NCBI RefSeq assembly: GCF_003261055.1
Contig: NZ_CP030073.1
Location: 2,976,001-3,040,000, forward strand
DNA length: 64,000 nt
Source of the DNA: Streptomyces cadmiisoli
Lineage (GTDB): Bacteria; Actinomycetota; Actinomycetes; Streptomycetales; Streptomycetaceae
Direction of reading: 5' to 3'
Part shown: piece by piece, positions 44,828-53,958 of the stretch
How positions within the stretch are numbered: position 1 is the stretch's first letter
Layout of the letters: each line of letters opens with the position of its first letter
Notes under the pieces: generated by a model
Databases searched by the model: none
Told to the model about the DNA's origin: nothing
Seen by the model: only the letters and a program-made list of their open reading frames with translations
Position numbers and translations under genes: made by a program

Positions 44828-45507
44828 CGCTCGACTCCCAGGTATCCGCAGGCGGCGGCCCTGCGCAGGGCCTCTTCCCGCGCGCCCGGCGCGTCCAGCG
44901 CGCCGTCGACCAGTCCCGCGAAGCCGATCGCGATCCGGTCACCCCCGATCGGCAGGAGACCGACCTCGACGCTCTCCCCCGGCCCGAAGCGCACCGACGA
45001 GCCGGCGGGCACGGCCAGGCGCATCCCGTAGGCCGCGGGACGGTCGAAGTCGAGTCGCGGGTTGGCCTCGAAGAAGTGGAAGTGCGAGGTCACCGAGACC
45101 GGCACGGTCGCGGTGTTGGTCACGGTCAGCCGGATCTCCGGCTCGGGCTCGGCATGCGCCGGTCCCGGCAGCAGCGCGCCCGGTCCCCGCGCGCCGAGTC
45201 CCGGTCCGCCGATCGGGTCGGCGACGACCGCGAGCCGGGAGCCGTCGTCGAAGACCGCCTCCACGTGCACCTCGGTGACGATGTCCGCCACGCCGGGCAG
45301 CACGTCGTCGGGACCGAGCACCGAGCGCGCCCGGTCGATCGCCTCGGCGAGCCGGGCGCCGTCGCGGGCGGCCTCGCAGACGGTGTCCGCGATCAGCGCG
45401 GTCGCCTCCGGGACGTTGAGCCTGAGTCCGCGGGCCCTGCGGGACCGGGCCAGTTCGGCGGCCGAGAACAACAGCAGCCGGTCGCGTTCCGTGGGGGTCA
45501 GTCTCAC
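44824..45507 (-). CDS. ureAB: Fused urease gamma/beta subunit homologue
   Basis: 227 residues. Residues 1-~100 are UreA-like ([49 protein letters not shown]) and ~115-227 UreB-like ([34 protein letters not shown]). Fusion of gamma and beta is known in other bacteria. GTG at 45507. It is first in an operon with the alpha homologue and agmatine deiminase, and two palindromes precede it. The fold suggests it still assembles with the alpha homologue even if the reaction has changed. Confidence 0.88.
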   Translation of the reverse strand: MRLTPTERDRLLLFSAAELARSRRARGLRLNVPEATALIADTVCEAARDGARLAEAIDRARSVLGPDDVLPGVADIVTEVHVEAVFDDGSRLAVVADPIGGPGLGARGPGALLPGPAHAEPEPEIRLTVTNTATVPVSVTSHFHFFEANPRLDFDRPAAYGMRLAVPAGSSVRFGPGESVEVGLLPIGGDRIAIGFAGLVDGALDAPGAREEALRRAAACGYLGVER

Positions 45508-45535
45508 GGCGCAGACACCTCCTTGCCTTCCTCGC

Positions 45536-45554
45536 TTTAGAGCATCACTCTAAA
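45536..45554. promoter_or_regulatory. palindrome 1, urease-like operon operator candidate
   Basis: TTTAGAG-CATCA-CTCTAAA, a perfect 7+7 dyad lying 29 bases upstream of the ureAB start codon. It is AT-rich in a GC-rich region and has the size of a TetR/GntR operator. Confidence 0.6.
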
Positions 45555-45606
45555 ATGAGGATTCAGCAAGCCCAGGATTAGGAGAAGCAGCAGGGACGAG
45601 GCCGCG

Positions 45607-45621
45607 TTGAGTGGCACTCAA
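45607..45621. promoter_or_regulatory. palindrome 2, urease-like operon operator candidate
   Basis: TTGAGTG-G-CACTCAA, a perfect 15-bp dyad 52 bases beyond the first one. Both share GAG/CTC arms, suggesting binding by related or the same regulator. Confidence 0.5.
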
Positions 45622-45753
45622 AAATCGGCCGCGGGATCCGGCGAGCGCCGGAGAAGACGAGCCCCACCGGGAGAACAGCGCGGAGTGGACGCCATCCGCG
45701 AGCAGAAGCGCGCCGTGCCGGCCCGCCGGGCGCGCCCTGCCGCCCGCACACGA

Positions 45754-45790
45754 ACGGGCCGCACCGGACGGGGAGTCCGGGGCGGCCCGT
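45754..45790 (-). terminator. terminator of ilvE
   Basis: A 16-bp stem with one mismatch (45754-45769 with 45775-45790) about 155 nt past the ilvE stop in transcription order. No T-tract is visible. Confidence 0.5.
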
Positions 45791-45943
45791 GGGACCGGAG
45801 AGCGGCGGCCTCGCGCGCGCCGGGGTTCGCGCCGGGGTTACCGGGCGGCCGGGAGCGCCCTATGGCCTGGCGTCAAATTCCCGCCTGCCCCGCGACGCCC
45901 TTCGGGCAACGAGAGCAATCTGACGACAGGCCCTGGCCGTGCC

Positions 45944-47032
45944 CTAGCCGAGCTGGTGCATCCAGCCGTGCTTGTCGTCCGCGGTGCCGCGCTGGATGTC
46001 CAGCAGGGCCCGGCGGAGCCGGAGGGTGACCTCGCCCGGCTCGCCGCCGGAGTGCTGCCACTGCGTGCCGTCCAGCTTGACCGTGCCGACGGGGGTGATG
46101 ACGGCGGCCGTGCCGCAGGCGAACACCTCGGTGAGCGTGCCGTTCTCGGCGTCGCGCCGCCACTGGTCCAGGGAGACGCGGCCCTCCTCGGCCTCGTAGC
46201 CGAGGTCGCGGGCGACGGTGAGCAGGCTGTCGCGGGTGACGCCCTCGAGGATCGAGCCGGTGAGCGTGGGGGTGACGATCTTGTCGCCGTACACGAAGTA
46301 CAGGTTCATGCCGCCGAGTTCCTCGACCCACTTGTGCTCGACGGCGTCGAGGTAGCAGACCTGGTCGCAGCCCTTGGCGGCGGCCTCGGCCTGGGCGAGC
46401 AGCGACGCGGCGTAGTTGCCGCCGGTCTTCGCGTCGCCCATGCCGCCGGGGACGGCCCGCACGCGGTCCTCGGAGACCCAGATGGAGACCGGCTTGACGC
46501 CGCCCGGGAAGTAGGCGCCGGCCGGGGAGGCGATGACCAGGAACAGGTACTCGTTGGCCGGCTTCACACCGAGTCCGACCTCGGTGGCGATCATGAACGG
46601 GCGCAGGTACAGGGACTCCTCGCCACCGTGCGCCGGGACCCACGCCTTGTCCTGCCGGACCAGGGCGTCACAGGCCTCGACGAAGGTCTCGACCGGCAGC
46701 TCGGGCATCGCCAGCCGGCGGGCGGAGCGCTGGAAGCGCAGGGCGTTCTGGTCCGGGCGGAAGGTGGCGACCGACCCGTCGGGGCGGCGGTAGGCCTTGA
46801 GCCCCTCGAAGATCTCCTGCGCGTAGTGCAGCACGTTGGTGGCCGGGTCGAGGGAGATCGGCGCGTACGGGACGAGCTGTCCCTCGTGCCAGCCGCGGCC
46901 CTCGGTCCACTTGATCGTCACCATGTGGTCGGTGAAGTGGCGGCCGAAGCCGGGACTGGCGAGGATCGCCTCCCGTTCCGCGTCGGAGAGCGGGCTGGCG
47001 GAGGGCTTGAGCTCGATCGTGGGCGTCGTCAT
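45944..47032 (-). CDS. ilvE: Branched-chain amino acid aminotransferase
   Basis: 362 residues, PLP fold type IV. It interconverts Val, Leu and Ile with their keto acids using glutamate. The Schiff-base lysine lies in [28 protein letters not shown] and [14 protein letters not shown] are family signatures. ATG at 47032 follows GAAGGAC with a 7-nt gap; an open frame 53 codons further upstream is rejected for composition. leuB lies 338 nt upstream on the same strand behind its own terminator, so the two are separate units. Confidence 0.95.
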   Translation of the reverse strand: MTTPTIELKPSASPLSDAEREAILASPGFGRHFTDHMVTIKWTEGRGWHEGQLVPYAPISLDPATNVLHYAQEIFEGLKAYRRPDGSVATFRPDQNALRFQRSARRLAMPELPVETFVEACDALVRQDKAWVPAHGGEESLYLRPFMIATEVGLGVKPANEYLFLVIASPAGAYFPGGVKPVSIWVSEDRVRAVPGGMGDAKTGGNYAASLLAQAEAAAKGCDQVCYLDAVEHKWVEELGGMNLYFVYGDKIVTPTLTGSILEGVTRDSLLTVARDLGYEAEEGRVSLDQWRRDAENGTLTEVFACGTAAVITPVGTVKLDGTQWQHSGGEPGEVTLRLRRALLDIQRGTADDKHGWMHQLG

Positions 47033-47370
47033 CAGTAGATGTCCTTCACTTCCTGGCGAACGTCTGGGCAGCTCCCCCCGCCTTCGGCCGGGGGTCCGGG
47101 GGTCGCCCCCCAGAGGATGCAGCACCGGTTGCATCGACGGGCCGCGCTCACGCCAGTACTGCCAGTGGCCAGTGCTAGGACGTCCGAGCATTCCCTCATT
47201 CCGCGGCTCCGCGTTCGATTATCGCCCGCGAGTGGCCGGGGACGAAACGGCGTGAATACGGCCCAGGGGTTGATGGTGACACCCTGCGCGGGCAGTGAAA
47301 AGCCGCCGGGTGCGGTTGGCGGCCCGGCGGCCTCGGGATATCTGCGTCGGATTCCGAGTGGCGCGGGGCC
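47033..47370 (-). other. intergenic region between leuB and ilvE
   Basis: 338 bp with the leuB terminator at one end and, near 47080-47115, a G/C-run inverted repeat (CCCCGCCTTCGGCCGGGG type) of the sort common between Streptomyces genes. No leader peptide is recognised. Confidence 0.55.
47298..47331 (-). terminator. terminator of leuB
   Basis: On the minus strand a 9-bp perfect stem GCCGCCGGG/CCCGGCGGC is followed by TTTT (47298-47301), 40 nt past the stop. Confidence 0.85.
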
Positions 47371-48414
47371 TCAGCCGGCTACGCGTACGGAGAGCGCGTC
47401 ACCGATCTCGGCGGTGCTGCGGGCGGGCTTGCCCACGCGCTCCGCGAGGTCGGCCGCGACCGCGTCCTCGATCCGGGCGGCCTCGGCCGCGTGGCCGAGA
47501 TGGCGCAGCAGCAGGGCGACGGACAGGACGGTGGCGGTGGGGTCGGCCTTGCCCTGGCCGGCGATGTCCGGGGCCGAGCCGTGCACGGGCTCGAACATGG
47601 ACGGGAACGCGCCGCCGGGGTTGATGTTGCCGGAGGCGGCCACGCCGATTCCGCCGGAGACGGCCGCGGCGAGGTCGGTGATGATGTCACCGAAGAGGTT
47701 GTCCGTGACGATTACGTCGAACCGCTCCGGCTGCGTGACCAGGTAGATGGTCGCCGCGTCGACGTGGATGTACTCGGTGGTGACCTCGGGGTACTCCTCG
47801 GCCACGCGGTTGAAGACGTTCGTCCACAGGTGGCCCGCGAAGGTCAGCACGTTGTTCTTGTGGACCAGCGTGAGCTTCTTGCGGGGGCGGGCCTGGGCGC
47901 GGGCGAAGGCGTCGCGCACCACACGCTCGACGCCGAAGGCCGTGTTGACGGAGACCTCGGTGGCGACCTCGTGCTCGGTCCCCCGGCGGATGCTGCCGCC
48001 GTTGCCGGTGTACGGGCCCTCGGTGCCCTCGCGGACGACCACGAAGTCGATCTCCGGCTGGCCGGCGAGCGGGGTGGCGACGCCGGGGAGCAGCTTGCTG
48101 GGGCGCAGGTTGACGTGGTGGTCGAAGGCGAAGCGGAGCTTGAGCAGGAAGCCGCGCTCCAGGACCCCGGACGGCACGGACGGGTCACCGATCGCGCCGA
48201 GCAGGATGGCGTCGTGCTGCTTCAGCGCGTCGAGGTCGGCGTCGGTGAGGGTCTCACCGGTGGCGTGGTAGCGCCGGGCGCCGAAGTCGTAGTCCTTGGT
48301 CTCCAGCTTCACATCCTGCGGAAGGACGGCGGAGAGGACCTTCAGGCCTTCGGCCACGACCTCCTGGCCGATGCCGTCACCGGGGATCACTGCGAGATTG
48401 ATGCTGCGAGACAT
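47371..48414 (-). CDS. leuB: 3-isopropylmalate dehydrogenase
   Basis: 347 residues. It oxidises and decarboxylates 3-isopropylmalate with NAD in leucine synthesis. [13 protein letters not shown] is the N-terminal signature, [12 protein letters not shown] the substrate loop, and [13 protein letters not shown] with [14 protein letters not shown] the metal and NAD motifs. ATG at 48414. Divergent from the metallophosphoesterase gene with a 142-bp shared promoter region. leuB is not in the leuCD operon, as in S. coelicolor. Confidence 0.95.
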   Translation of the reverse strand: MSRSINLAVIPGDGIGQEVVAEGLKVLSAVLPQDVKLETKDYDFGARRYHATGETLTDADLDALKQHDAILLGAIGDPSVPSGVLERGFLLKLRFAFDHHVNLRPSKLLPGVATPLAGQPEIDFVVVREGTEGPYTGNGGSIRRGTEHEVATEVSVNTAFGVERVVRDAFARAQARPRKKLTLVHKNNVLTFAGHLWTNVFNRVAEEYPEVTTEYIHVDAATIYLVTQPERFDVIVTDNLFGDIITDLAAAVSGGIGVAASGNINPGGAFPSMFEPVHGSAPDIAGQGKADPTATVLSVALLLRHLGHAAEAARIEDAVAADLAERVGKPARSTAEIGDALSVRVAG

Positions 48415-48556
48415 ACGCGTACCGTACTCCTCGTCCCATGGGATGACACAGCATGTCCGCGATACGGACAGGCGGTCGGGGGTCGGCGTCGTCCCGTCGT
48501 CTGCCGTTCACCCCTGCGTACGGCGGGTGTTGGGGTGTGCTGGGAAGTTCACCCGC

Positions 48557-50107
48557 ATGGAGACCCCCGACGTCGGCGTTCCGCCGCGGCTCGCCGACCG
48601 GATGAGCATGGCGGAACAGTACGACTACCTGCGCACCAAGGTCGTCCGGCGCCGCACGCTGGTGACGGCGGGCGCCGTGGCGGGCGGGCTGCTGACCGGC
48701 TGCTCGGGACCCGGCACGGGCTCGGCGGGTCCGGCCGCGGCCACGTCGGCGGCGGGCCCCGGCTCGGCCGTCGTCCCGTTCGGCCGCCATCTGGCCTTCG
48801 GCGCCGACCCGAGGACGCAGATGCGGATCTCCTGGCAGGTGCCGGCCGCGGTGCGCCGGCCGTACGTCCGCGTCGGGGTCCGCCCCGACGACCTGGGCCA
48901 CCGGACCGACGCCGAGACCCGCGACCTGCACACCCCGGAGCTGCCGGGGGTGCGCGCGGCCGTCGAGCAGTACTACCTGCACGCGGCGCTCGACGGACTG
49001 CTGCCCGGCACGACCTACTACTACGGCGTCGGCCACGAAGGCTTCGACCCGGCCTCGCCGCGCCACCGGTCCGCGATCGGCTCGTTCCGCACGGCGCCGG
49101 CGAGCCCGGACTCGTTCGTCTTCACCGCCTTCGGCGACCAGGGCGTGGGCGAGGCGGCGGCCCTCAACGACAAGCTGCTGCTGCGCCGGAAGCCCGCCTT
49201 CCACCTGCACGCCGGGGACATCTGCTACGCCAACCCCACCGGCCGGGGCAAGGATTCGGACTCCTACGACCCGACGCACTGGGACCTGTTCATGCGGCAG
49301 AGCGAGCCGGTGGCCGGCTCGGTGCCGTGGATGGTGACCACCGGGAACCACGACATGGAGGCCTGGTACTCCCCCGACGGCTACGGCGGCCAGCTCGCCC
49401 GCTTCTCACTGCCCGACAACGGCTTCGACCCGCGCCGGACACCGGGTGCGTACAGCTTCGTCTACGGCAACGTCGGCGTCGTCGCGCTGGACGCGAACGA
49501 CGTGTCGTACGAGATCCCCGCCAACCTCGGCCACACGGACGGCCGGCAGACGCGATGGCTGGACCGGACGCTCGCCCGGCTGCGCGAGGAGGTGGACTTC
49601 GTGGTGGTCTTCTTCCACCACTGCGCCTACTCGACGTCCTCGCACGCCTCGGACGGCGGTGTGCGCGCCGCTTGGGTGCCGCTGTTCGCCAGGCACGAGG
49701 TGGACCTGGTGATCAACGGGCACAACCACGTCTACGAGCGGACCGACGCGATCAAGGACGGCCGGGTCGGCCGGCGGGTGCCGGTCGGCGCGTCGACGGA
49801 TCCGACGCGGGACGGGATCGTGTACGTCACGGCGGGCGGTGGCGGCAAGGACCTGTACGGCTTTCCCGCGGGCGTCCGGGAGAGCTACGAGGGGCACGTG
49901 GCCGACGAGGAGTCCGTGGACACCTTCCGCTGGACCAGGTCACGGCTCGCGAAAGCGGAGACCGTGGAGTGGTCACGCGTGCGGTACCGGGGCTTCTCGT
50001 TCCTGTCGGTGGAGGCGGTGGCGGGCACCGCTCCACGACTGGAGGTGTCCGCCGTCGCGTCGAGCGGCGAGCGCATCGACCACTTCGAGGTGCGGCGCGG
50101 CCGGTAG
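48557..50107 (+). CDS. Secreted purple acid phosphatase-type metallophosphoesterase
   Basis: 516 residues. Tat-type start R31-R32-R33-TLV, then a lipobox L45-LTG-C49, so it is probably a lipoprotein exported folded. A fibronectin-like N-terminal domain is followed by the metallophosphoesterase core: FGDQGVG, HAGDICYA, TTGNHDME, FFHHCAYST and NGHNHVYER supply the two-metal ligands. Likely a phosphatase or phosphodiesterase acting outside the cell. ATG at 48557; the longer frame covers the leuB promoter. Divergent from leuB. Confidence 0.9.
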   Translation: METPDVGVPPRLADRMSMAEQYDYLRTKVVRRRTLVTAGAVAGGLLTGCSGPGTGSAGPAAATSAAGPGSAVVPFGRHLAFGADPRTQMRISWQVPAAVRRPYVRVGVRPDDLGHRTDAETRDLHTPELPGVRAAVEQYYLHAALDGLLPGTTYYYGVGHEGFDPASPRHRSAIGSFRTAPASPDSFVFTAFGDQGVGEAAALNDKLLLRRKPAFHLHAGDICYANPTGRGKDSDSYDPTHWDLFMRQSEPVAGSVPWMVTTGNHDMEAWYSPDGYGGQLARFSLPDNGFDPRRTPGAYSFVYGNVGVVALDANDVSYEIPANLGHTDGRQTRWLDRTLARLREEVDFVVVFFHHCAYSTSSHASDGGVRAAWVPLFARHEVDLVINGHNHVYERTDAIKDGRVGRRVPVGASTDPTRDGIVYVTAGGGGKDLYGFPAGVRESYEGHVADEESVDTFRWTRSRLAKAETVEWSRVRYRGFSFLSVEAVAGTAPRLEVSAVASSGERIDHFEVRRGR

Positions 50108-50185
50108 CCGGCGAGCGGCCACGGGGTCCGCGCCGCACCCCGGCCGGTTGCGGCTCCCGGCTCGGTGTCCCGTGCGGCGGTTGGC

Positions 50186-50317
50186 TCAGTGTCCCGTCGA
50201 GCCGCCGTTGTCGCGGCGGTCGAGGGCGCGCTGGAGAGCGGCTGCGGCGTTCTTGCGGTCGGAGTCACTCGTACGGGAGACGTGGCGGACTCGGCGGCGG
50301 ACGGTCGTCTCGGCCAT
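50186..50317 (-). CDS. Small basic protein, unknown function
   Basis: 43 residues: MAETTVRRRVRHVSRTSD, then a helical KNAAAALQRALDRRD and a Gly/Ser/His tail. AAGGAG lies ten bases ahead of the ATG at 50317, which supports translation. Arg-rich and probably nucleic-acid- or protein-binding; no family is recognised. Convergent with the phosphatase (stops 79 nt apart). Confidence 0.6.
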   Translation of the reverse strand: MAETTVRRRVRHVSRTSDSDRKNAAAALQRALDRRDNGGSTGH

Positions 50318-50575
50318 GGGAAATCGACTCCTTCGAGAATCCTGGAGTGCGGCAGGGGGATACGAGACGCCGGATGGGGCGGGGAGCGGTGCCGCAGGGG
50401 TTGCCTGCACGGGGCCCGGCTCACGACCGCCATTCGCTGGATCGAGCGAGACGTTCGGCTCCTACAAAACTAAGCGAGGACGGAGCGTCTGTCTCCACAA
50501 TTACTCGGACTTCCTACTATCTGAGACGGCGGCGCGGGTCACCCGGCCGTGAACCGGCCCTTTCCGCGGGCGCGG

Positions 50576-51100
50576 TCAGAGCACGTCGCCGTCCCGCCAG
50601 TCGAAGAGGAGTTCGTGCGCGGCGTCGAGCGGACCCGCGAGCGCCGGCCGGACATAGGTGCTCCCCTCCTCCTCGGGAAGGCGCACGACGCCCGCCGGGC
50701 CCAGCGCCCCGATGCGGCCTGCCCAGCACTGCCAGCCGCGCGCCTCGTAGAGCCGGGCCCCCTCGTCGCTGGCGGACAGGGCGCCGAGGTCGTAGGCGCG
50801 GTCGACGATCCCCTCCAGCTCGGCCATGACGCGGCCGCCGAGCCCCTTGCGGCGGGCGTCGGGCCGTACGCCGACGTTCTCCACGTATCCGACGCGCAGC
50901 CACCGGTCCCGGTGCCGGGCGCGCCGCATGATCACCGAGCCGTGCGCGGCGAGCCCGGCATCGTCGTCGACCAGGACGTGCAGGCCGCCGAGGCCGTGCT
51001 CCCAGTCCTCGTCGCCGAACTCGCCGTCGAAGGCCGCGTCCAGCAGGGCGCGGATCTCGTGCAGCCGGGCGGGGGCGAGGTCGGCGGTGTGGGCGATCAC
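50576..51100 (-). CDS. GNAT-family N-acetyltransferase
   Basis: 174 residues. VGYVENVGVRPDARRKGLGGRVMAELE is the acetyl-CoA-binding motif A (R-x-x-G-x-G/A) and LSASDEGARLYEARGW the C-terminal motif B. Resembles aminoglycoside 2'-N-acetyltransferase-like GNATs in layout, but the substrate is uncertain. GTG at 51100 is preferred over ATG 51136, which abuts a terminator hairpin; neither has a strong ribosome site, so a leaderless message is possible. Confidence 0.78.
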   Translation of the reverse strand: MIAHTADLAPARLHEIRALLDAAFDGEFGDEDWEHGLGGLHVLVDDDAGLAAHGSVIMRRARHRDRWLRVGYVENVGVRPDARRKGLGGRVMAELEGIVDRAYDLGALSASDEGARLYEARGWQCWAGRIGALGPAGVVRLPEEEGSTYVRPALAGPLDAAHELLFDWRDGDVL

Positions 51101-51141
51101 CGGCCCAGTATCGCCGGGGCGCGGCCGGCCGTACATGGAAA

Positions 51142-51179
51142 CCGCCCCCGGTCCGGAGGGGGATCCGGATCGGGGGCGG
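51142..51179 (-). terminator. terminator of pruA
   Basis: A 15-bp stem with one G-T pair (51142-51156 with 51165-51179), followed on the minus strand by TTTCC, 23 nt past the pruA stop. Confidence 0.85.
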
Positions 51180-51201
51180 AGTCAGGGGTACCGCTCGGGC
51201 G

Positions 51202-52833
51202 TCAGCCCATGTGCGGGTACGTGTAGTCGGTCGGCGCGACCAGCGTCTCCTTGATGGCGCGGGTCAGGGTCCAGCGCATCAGGTTCTGCGGGGCGCCGGC
51301 CTTGTCGTTGGTGCCGGAGGCACGGCCGCCGCCGAAGGGCTGCTGGCCGACGACGGCGCCGGTCGACTTGTCGTTGATGTAGAAGTTGCCCGCGGCGTAG
51401 CGCAGCTTCTCCATCGTGTACGCGGCGGCGGCACGGTCGCCGGAGATGACCGAGCCGGTCAGGGCGTAGTCGGACACCGACTCCATCTGGGCCAGCATCT
51501 CGTCGTACTTGTCGTCCTCGTAGACGTGCACGGCGAGGATCGGGCCGAAGTACTCGGTCGTGAAGACCTCGTTCTCCGGGTCGGCGCACTCGATGACGGT
51601 CGGGCGGACGAAGTAGCCGACCGAGTCGTCGTAGGAGCCGCCGGCGACGATCGTGCAGGACGGGTCGGACTTGGCGCGGTCGATCGCGGCCTTGTTCTTG
51701 GCGAAGGCGCGCTCGTCGATGACGGCGCCGATGAAGTTCGACAGGTCGGTGACGTCACCCATGGTGATGTAGTCGACCTCGGCGGCGAACTCCTCCTTGA
51801 AACCGTCGTTCCAGATGGACGCCGGGACGTAGGCACGGGAGGTCGCCGAGCACTTCTGGCCCTGGTACTCGAAGGCACCGCGGGTCAGGGCGGTCTTCAG
51901 CACCGCGCGGTCGGCGCTCGGGTGCGCGACGACGAAGTCCTTGCCGCCGGTCTCGCCGACCAGGCGGGGGTAGGAGCGGTACTTCTCGATGTTGTTGCCG
52001 ACCGTCTTCCACAGGTACTGGAAGGTCTTGGTCGAACCGGTGAAGTGGATGCCCGCGAGGTCGCGGTGCTCCAGGGCGACCTCGGACACCTCGATGCCGT
52101 CGCCGGTGACGAGGTTGATGACGCCCTTGGGCAGACCCGCCTCCTCCAGCAGCCGCATCAGCAGCACGGCGGCGTGGGTCTGGGTCGGGGACGGCTTCCA
52201 GACGACGACGTTGCCCATGAGCGCGGGCGCGGTCGGCAGGTTGCCGGCGATCGCCGTGAAGTTGAACGGCGTGATCGCGTAGACGAAGCCCTCCAGCGGG
52301 CGGTGGTCGAGGCGGTTCCACACACCCGGGGAGTTGGCCGGGGGCTGCTCGGCCAGGATCTGGCGGGCGTAGGCCACGTTGAAGCGCCAGAAGTCGACGA
52401 GCTCGCAGGGGGTGTCGATCTCGGCCTGCTGGGCGGTCTTGGACTGGCCGAGCATGGTGGAGGCGGCCAGGGTCTCGCGCCACGGGCCGGCCAGCAGCTC
52501 GGCGGCGCGCAGGATGATCGCCGCGCGGTCGTCGAAGGACATCGCGCGCCAGGCCGGCGCGGCGGCCAGGGCCGCGTCGATGGCGTCCTGCGCGTCCTGC
52601 TGGGTGGCGTTGCGGTAGGTGCCGAGGACGGCCTTGTGGTTGTGCGGCTGGACGACCTGGAAGGCCTCGCCGCCGCCCATCCGCTGCTCGCCGCCGATGG
52701 TCATCGGCAGGTCGATCGGGTTCTCGGCCAGCTCCTTGAGCTTGACCTCCAGCCGGGCGCGCTCGGGCGAGCCGGGGGCGTAGCCGTGCACCGGCTCGTT
52801 GACGGGGGTGGGGACCTGGGTCACAGCGTCCAT
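51202..52833 (-). CDS. pruA: L-glutamate gamma-semialdehyde (pyrroline-5-carboxylate) dehydrogenase
   Basis: 543 residues, aldehyde dehydrogenase fold. GIHFTGSTKTFQYLW is the NAD loop, LVGETGGKDFVV holds the general-base Glu, and YQGQKCSATSRAYVP the nucleophilic Cys. It turns glutamate semialdehyde into glutamate, the second step of proline catabolism. ATG at 52833 lies 34 nt past the stop of the proline dehydrogenase, so they form one operon and channelling of the intermediate is likely. Confidence 0.95.
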   Translation of the reverse strand: MDAVTQVPTPVNEPVHGYAPGSPERARLEVKLKELAENPIDLPMTIGGEQRMGGGEAFQVVQPHNHKAVLGTYRNATQQDAQDAIDAALAAAPAWRAMSFDDRAAIILRAAELLAGPWRETLAASTMLGQSKTAQQAEIDTPCELVDFWRFNVAYARQILAEQPPANSPGVWNRLDHRPLEGFVYAITPFNFTAIAGNLPTAPALMGNVVVWKPSPTQTHAAVLLMRLLEEAGLPKGVINLVTGDGIEVSEVALEHRDLAGIHFTGSTKTFQYLWKTVGNNIEKYRSYPRLVGETGGKDFVVAHPSADRAVLKTALTRGAFEYQGQKCSATSRAYVPASIWNDGFKEEFAAEVDYITMGDVTDLSNFIGAVIDERAFAKNKAAIDRAKSDPSCTIVAGGSYDDSVGYFVRPTVIECADPENEVFTTEYFGPILAVHVYEDDKYDEMLAQMESVSDYALTGSVISGDRAAAAYTMEKLRYAAGNFYINDKSTGAVVGQQPFGGGRASGTNDKAGAPQNLMRWTLTRAIKETLVAPTDYTYPHMG

Positions 52834-52867
52834 GAGTTCCGTAACTCCTTACTGAGCGGTGGGTGGG

Positions 52868-53794
52868 TCAGCCCTTGGTGATCATGCTGCGGGCGAAGAA
52901 GCGCAGGTTCGCGGGCTTCTCCGCGAGGCGGCGCATGAAGTAGCCGTACCAGTCCGTGCCGTAGGCCGTGTAGACGCGCATCCGGTGTCCCTCGGCGGCC
53001 AGTCGCAGGTGCTCCTCGCTGCGGATGCCGTACAGCATCTGGAACTCGTACTCGTCCAGCTTGCGCCCGGCGTGGCGGGCCATCTCCTGGGCGATGGAGA
53101 TCAGGCGCGGGTCGTGGGACCCGACCATCGGGTACCCCTCGCCCTCCATCAGAGTCCGCAGGATGCGCACGTAGGCCTTGTCGATCTCGTGCTTCTGCTG
53201 GTAGGCGACCTCGGCGGGCTCCTTGTAGGCGCCCTTGACGAGGCGTACCCGGCTGCCGTTCGCGGCGAGGCGGCGGGCGTCGGCCTCGGTGCGGAAGAGG
53301 TAGGCCTGGATGACGCAGCCGGTCTGCGGGAAGTCCCGGCGCAGCTCGTCGTGGATCGCGAACATCGAGTCGAGGGTGGTGTGGTCCTCGGCGTCCAGGG
53401 TGACCGTGGTGCCGATCTCGGCGGCGGCCTCGACGACCGGGCGGACGTTGGCGAGGGCCAGCTCGTGGCCGCCCTCCAGCGCCTGTCCGAACATCGACAG
53501 CTTCACGGACATCTCGACCTTCTCGCCGAGCTCCAGCGCCTTGAGCCGGTCGATCAGCTCGAGATAGGCGTCCCGGGCGGCGGCGGCCTGCTCACGGGTG
53601 GTGATGTCCTCGCCGACGACGTCCATCGTCAGTTCGAGGCCGCGGGCGGTGAGGTCCCGGACGATCGGCAGGACGTTGTCGACGGTCTCGCCGGGGATGA
53701 AGCGGTCGACGACCTGTTTCGTCACCGGGGCCGCCGAGATCAGACGTCGCATCCGGTCGCTGCGCGACGCGGCGAGAATCACGGGACCCAGCAC
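52868..53794 (-). CDS. putA: Proline dehydrogenase (monofunctional)
   Basis: 308 residues, FAD-linked TIM-barrel oxidising proline to pyrroline-5-carboxylate at the membrane. LRLVKGAYKEPAEVA-type FAD/proline motif (SRVRLVKGAYKE), YEFQMLYGIRSE, and RVYTAYGTDWYGYFMRRLAEKP are signatures of the PRODH domain. GTG at 53794 has a perfect AGGAGG seven bases ahead, which decides against a 39-codon longer frame. First gene of the putA-pruA operon, divergent from a PucR-type regulator. Confidence 0.94.
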   Translation of the reverse strand: MLGPVILAASRSDRMRRLISAAPVTKQVVDRFIPGETVDNVLPIVRDLTARGLELTMDVVGEDITTREQAAAARDAYLELIDRLKALELGEKVEMSVKLSMFGQALEGGHELALANVRPVVEAAAEIGTTVTLDAEDHTTLDSMFAIHDELRRDFPQTGCVIQAYLFRTEADARRLAANGSRVRLVKGAYKEPAEVAYQQKHEIDKAYVRILRTLMEGEGYPMVGSHDPRLISIAQEMARHAGRKLDEYEFQMLYGIRSEEHLRLAAEGHRMRVYTAYGTDWYGYFMRRLAEKPANLRFFARSMITKG

Positions 53795-53958
53795 GGGGCA
53801 CCTCCTGAGCACAACCAACACAAGGCCGACACCCGACGATTCGGGCACGGCACGGAGAACCACCGTGAAACCTAGGGATCCCTTCGATCGTGGGCCATCG
53901 ACAGCTGTCACGCATCCCTGCCGCAGATCTCAGACAGATGTATGAAGGAAGCCGGGAA

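Larger units (their letters stand above)
45508..45943. other. intergenic region between ilvE and the urease-like operon
   Basis: 436 bp without a supported gene. From the operon side it holds two palindromes (45536-45554 and 45607-45621), then GC-rich sequence with a stem at 45754-45790 that probably ends ilvE. Confidence 0.6.

Noticed and set aside
45607..46029. A 140-codon plus-strand frame starting in the ilvE-ureAB gap
   Set aside because: It runs antisense into ilvE, has no ribosome site, and its start lies inside a palindrome.
47491..50829. A 1,112-codon plus-strand frame spanning antisense leuB, the phosphatase and beyond
   Set aside because: It crosses several unrelated genes on both strands and is Arg/Gly-rich low-complexity sequence, typical of a GC-driven artefact.
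50517..50903. Alternative minus-strand frame over the GNAT gene
   Set aside because: It is a second frame of the same region with Arg-rich composition. The GNAT frame has the acetyl-CoA motif.
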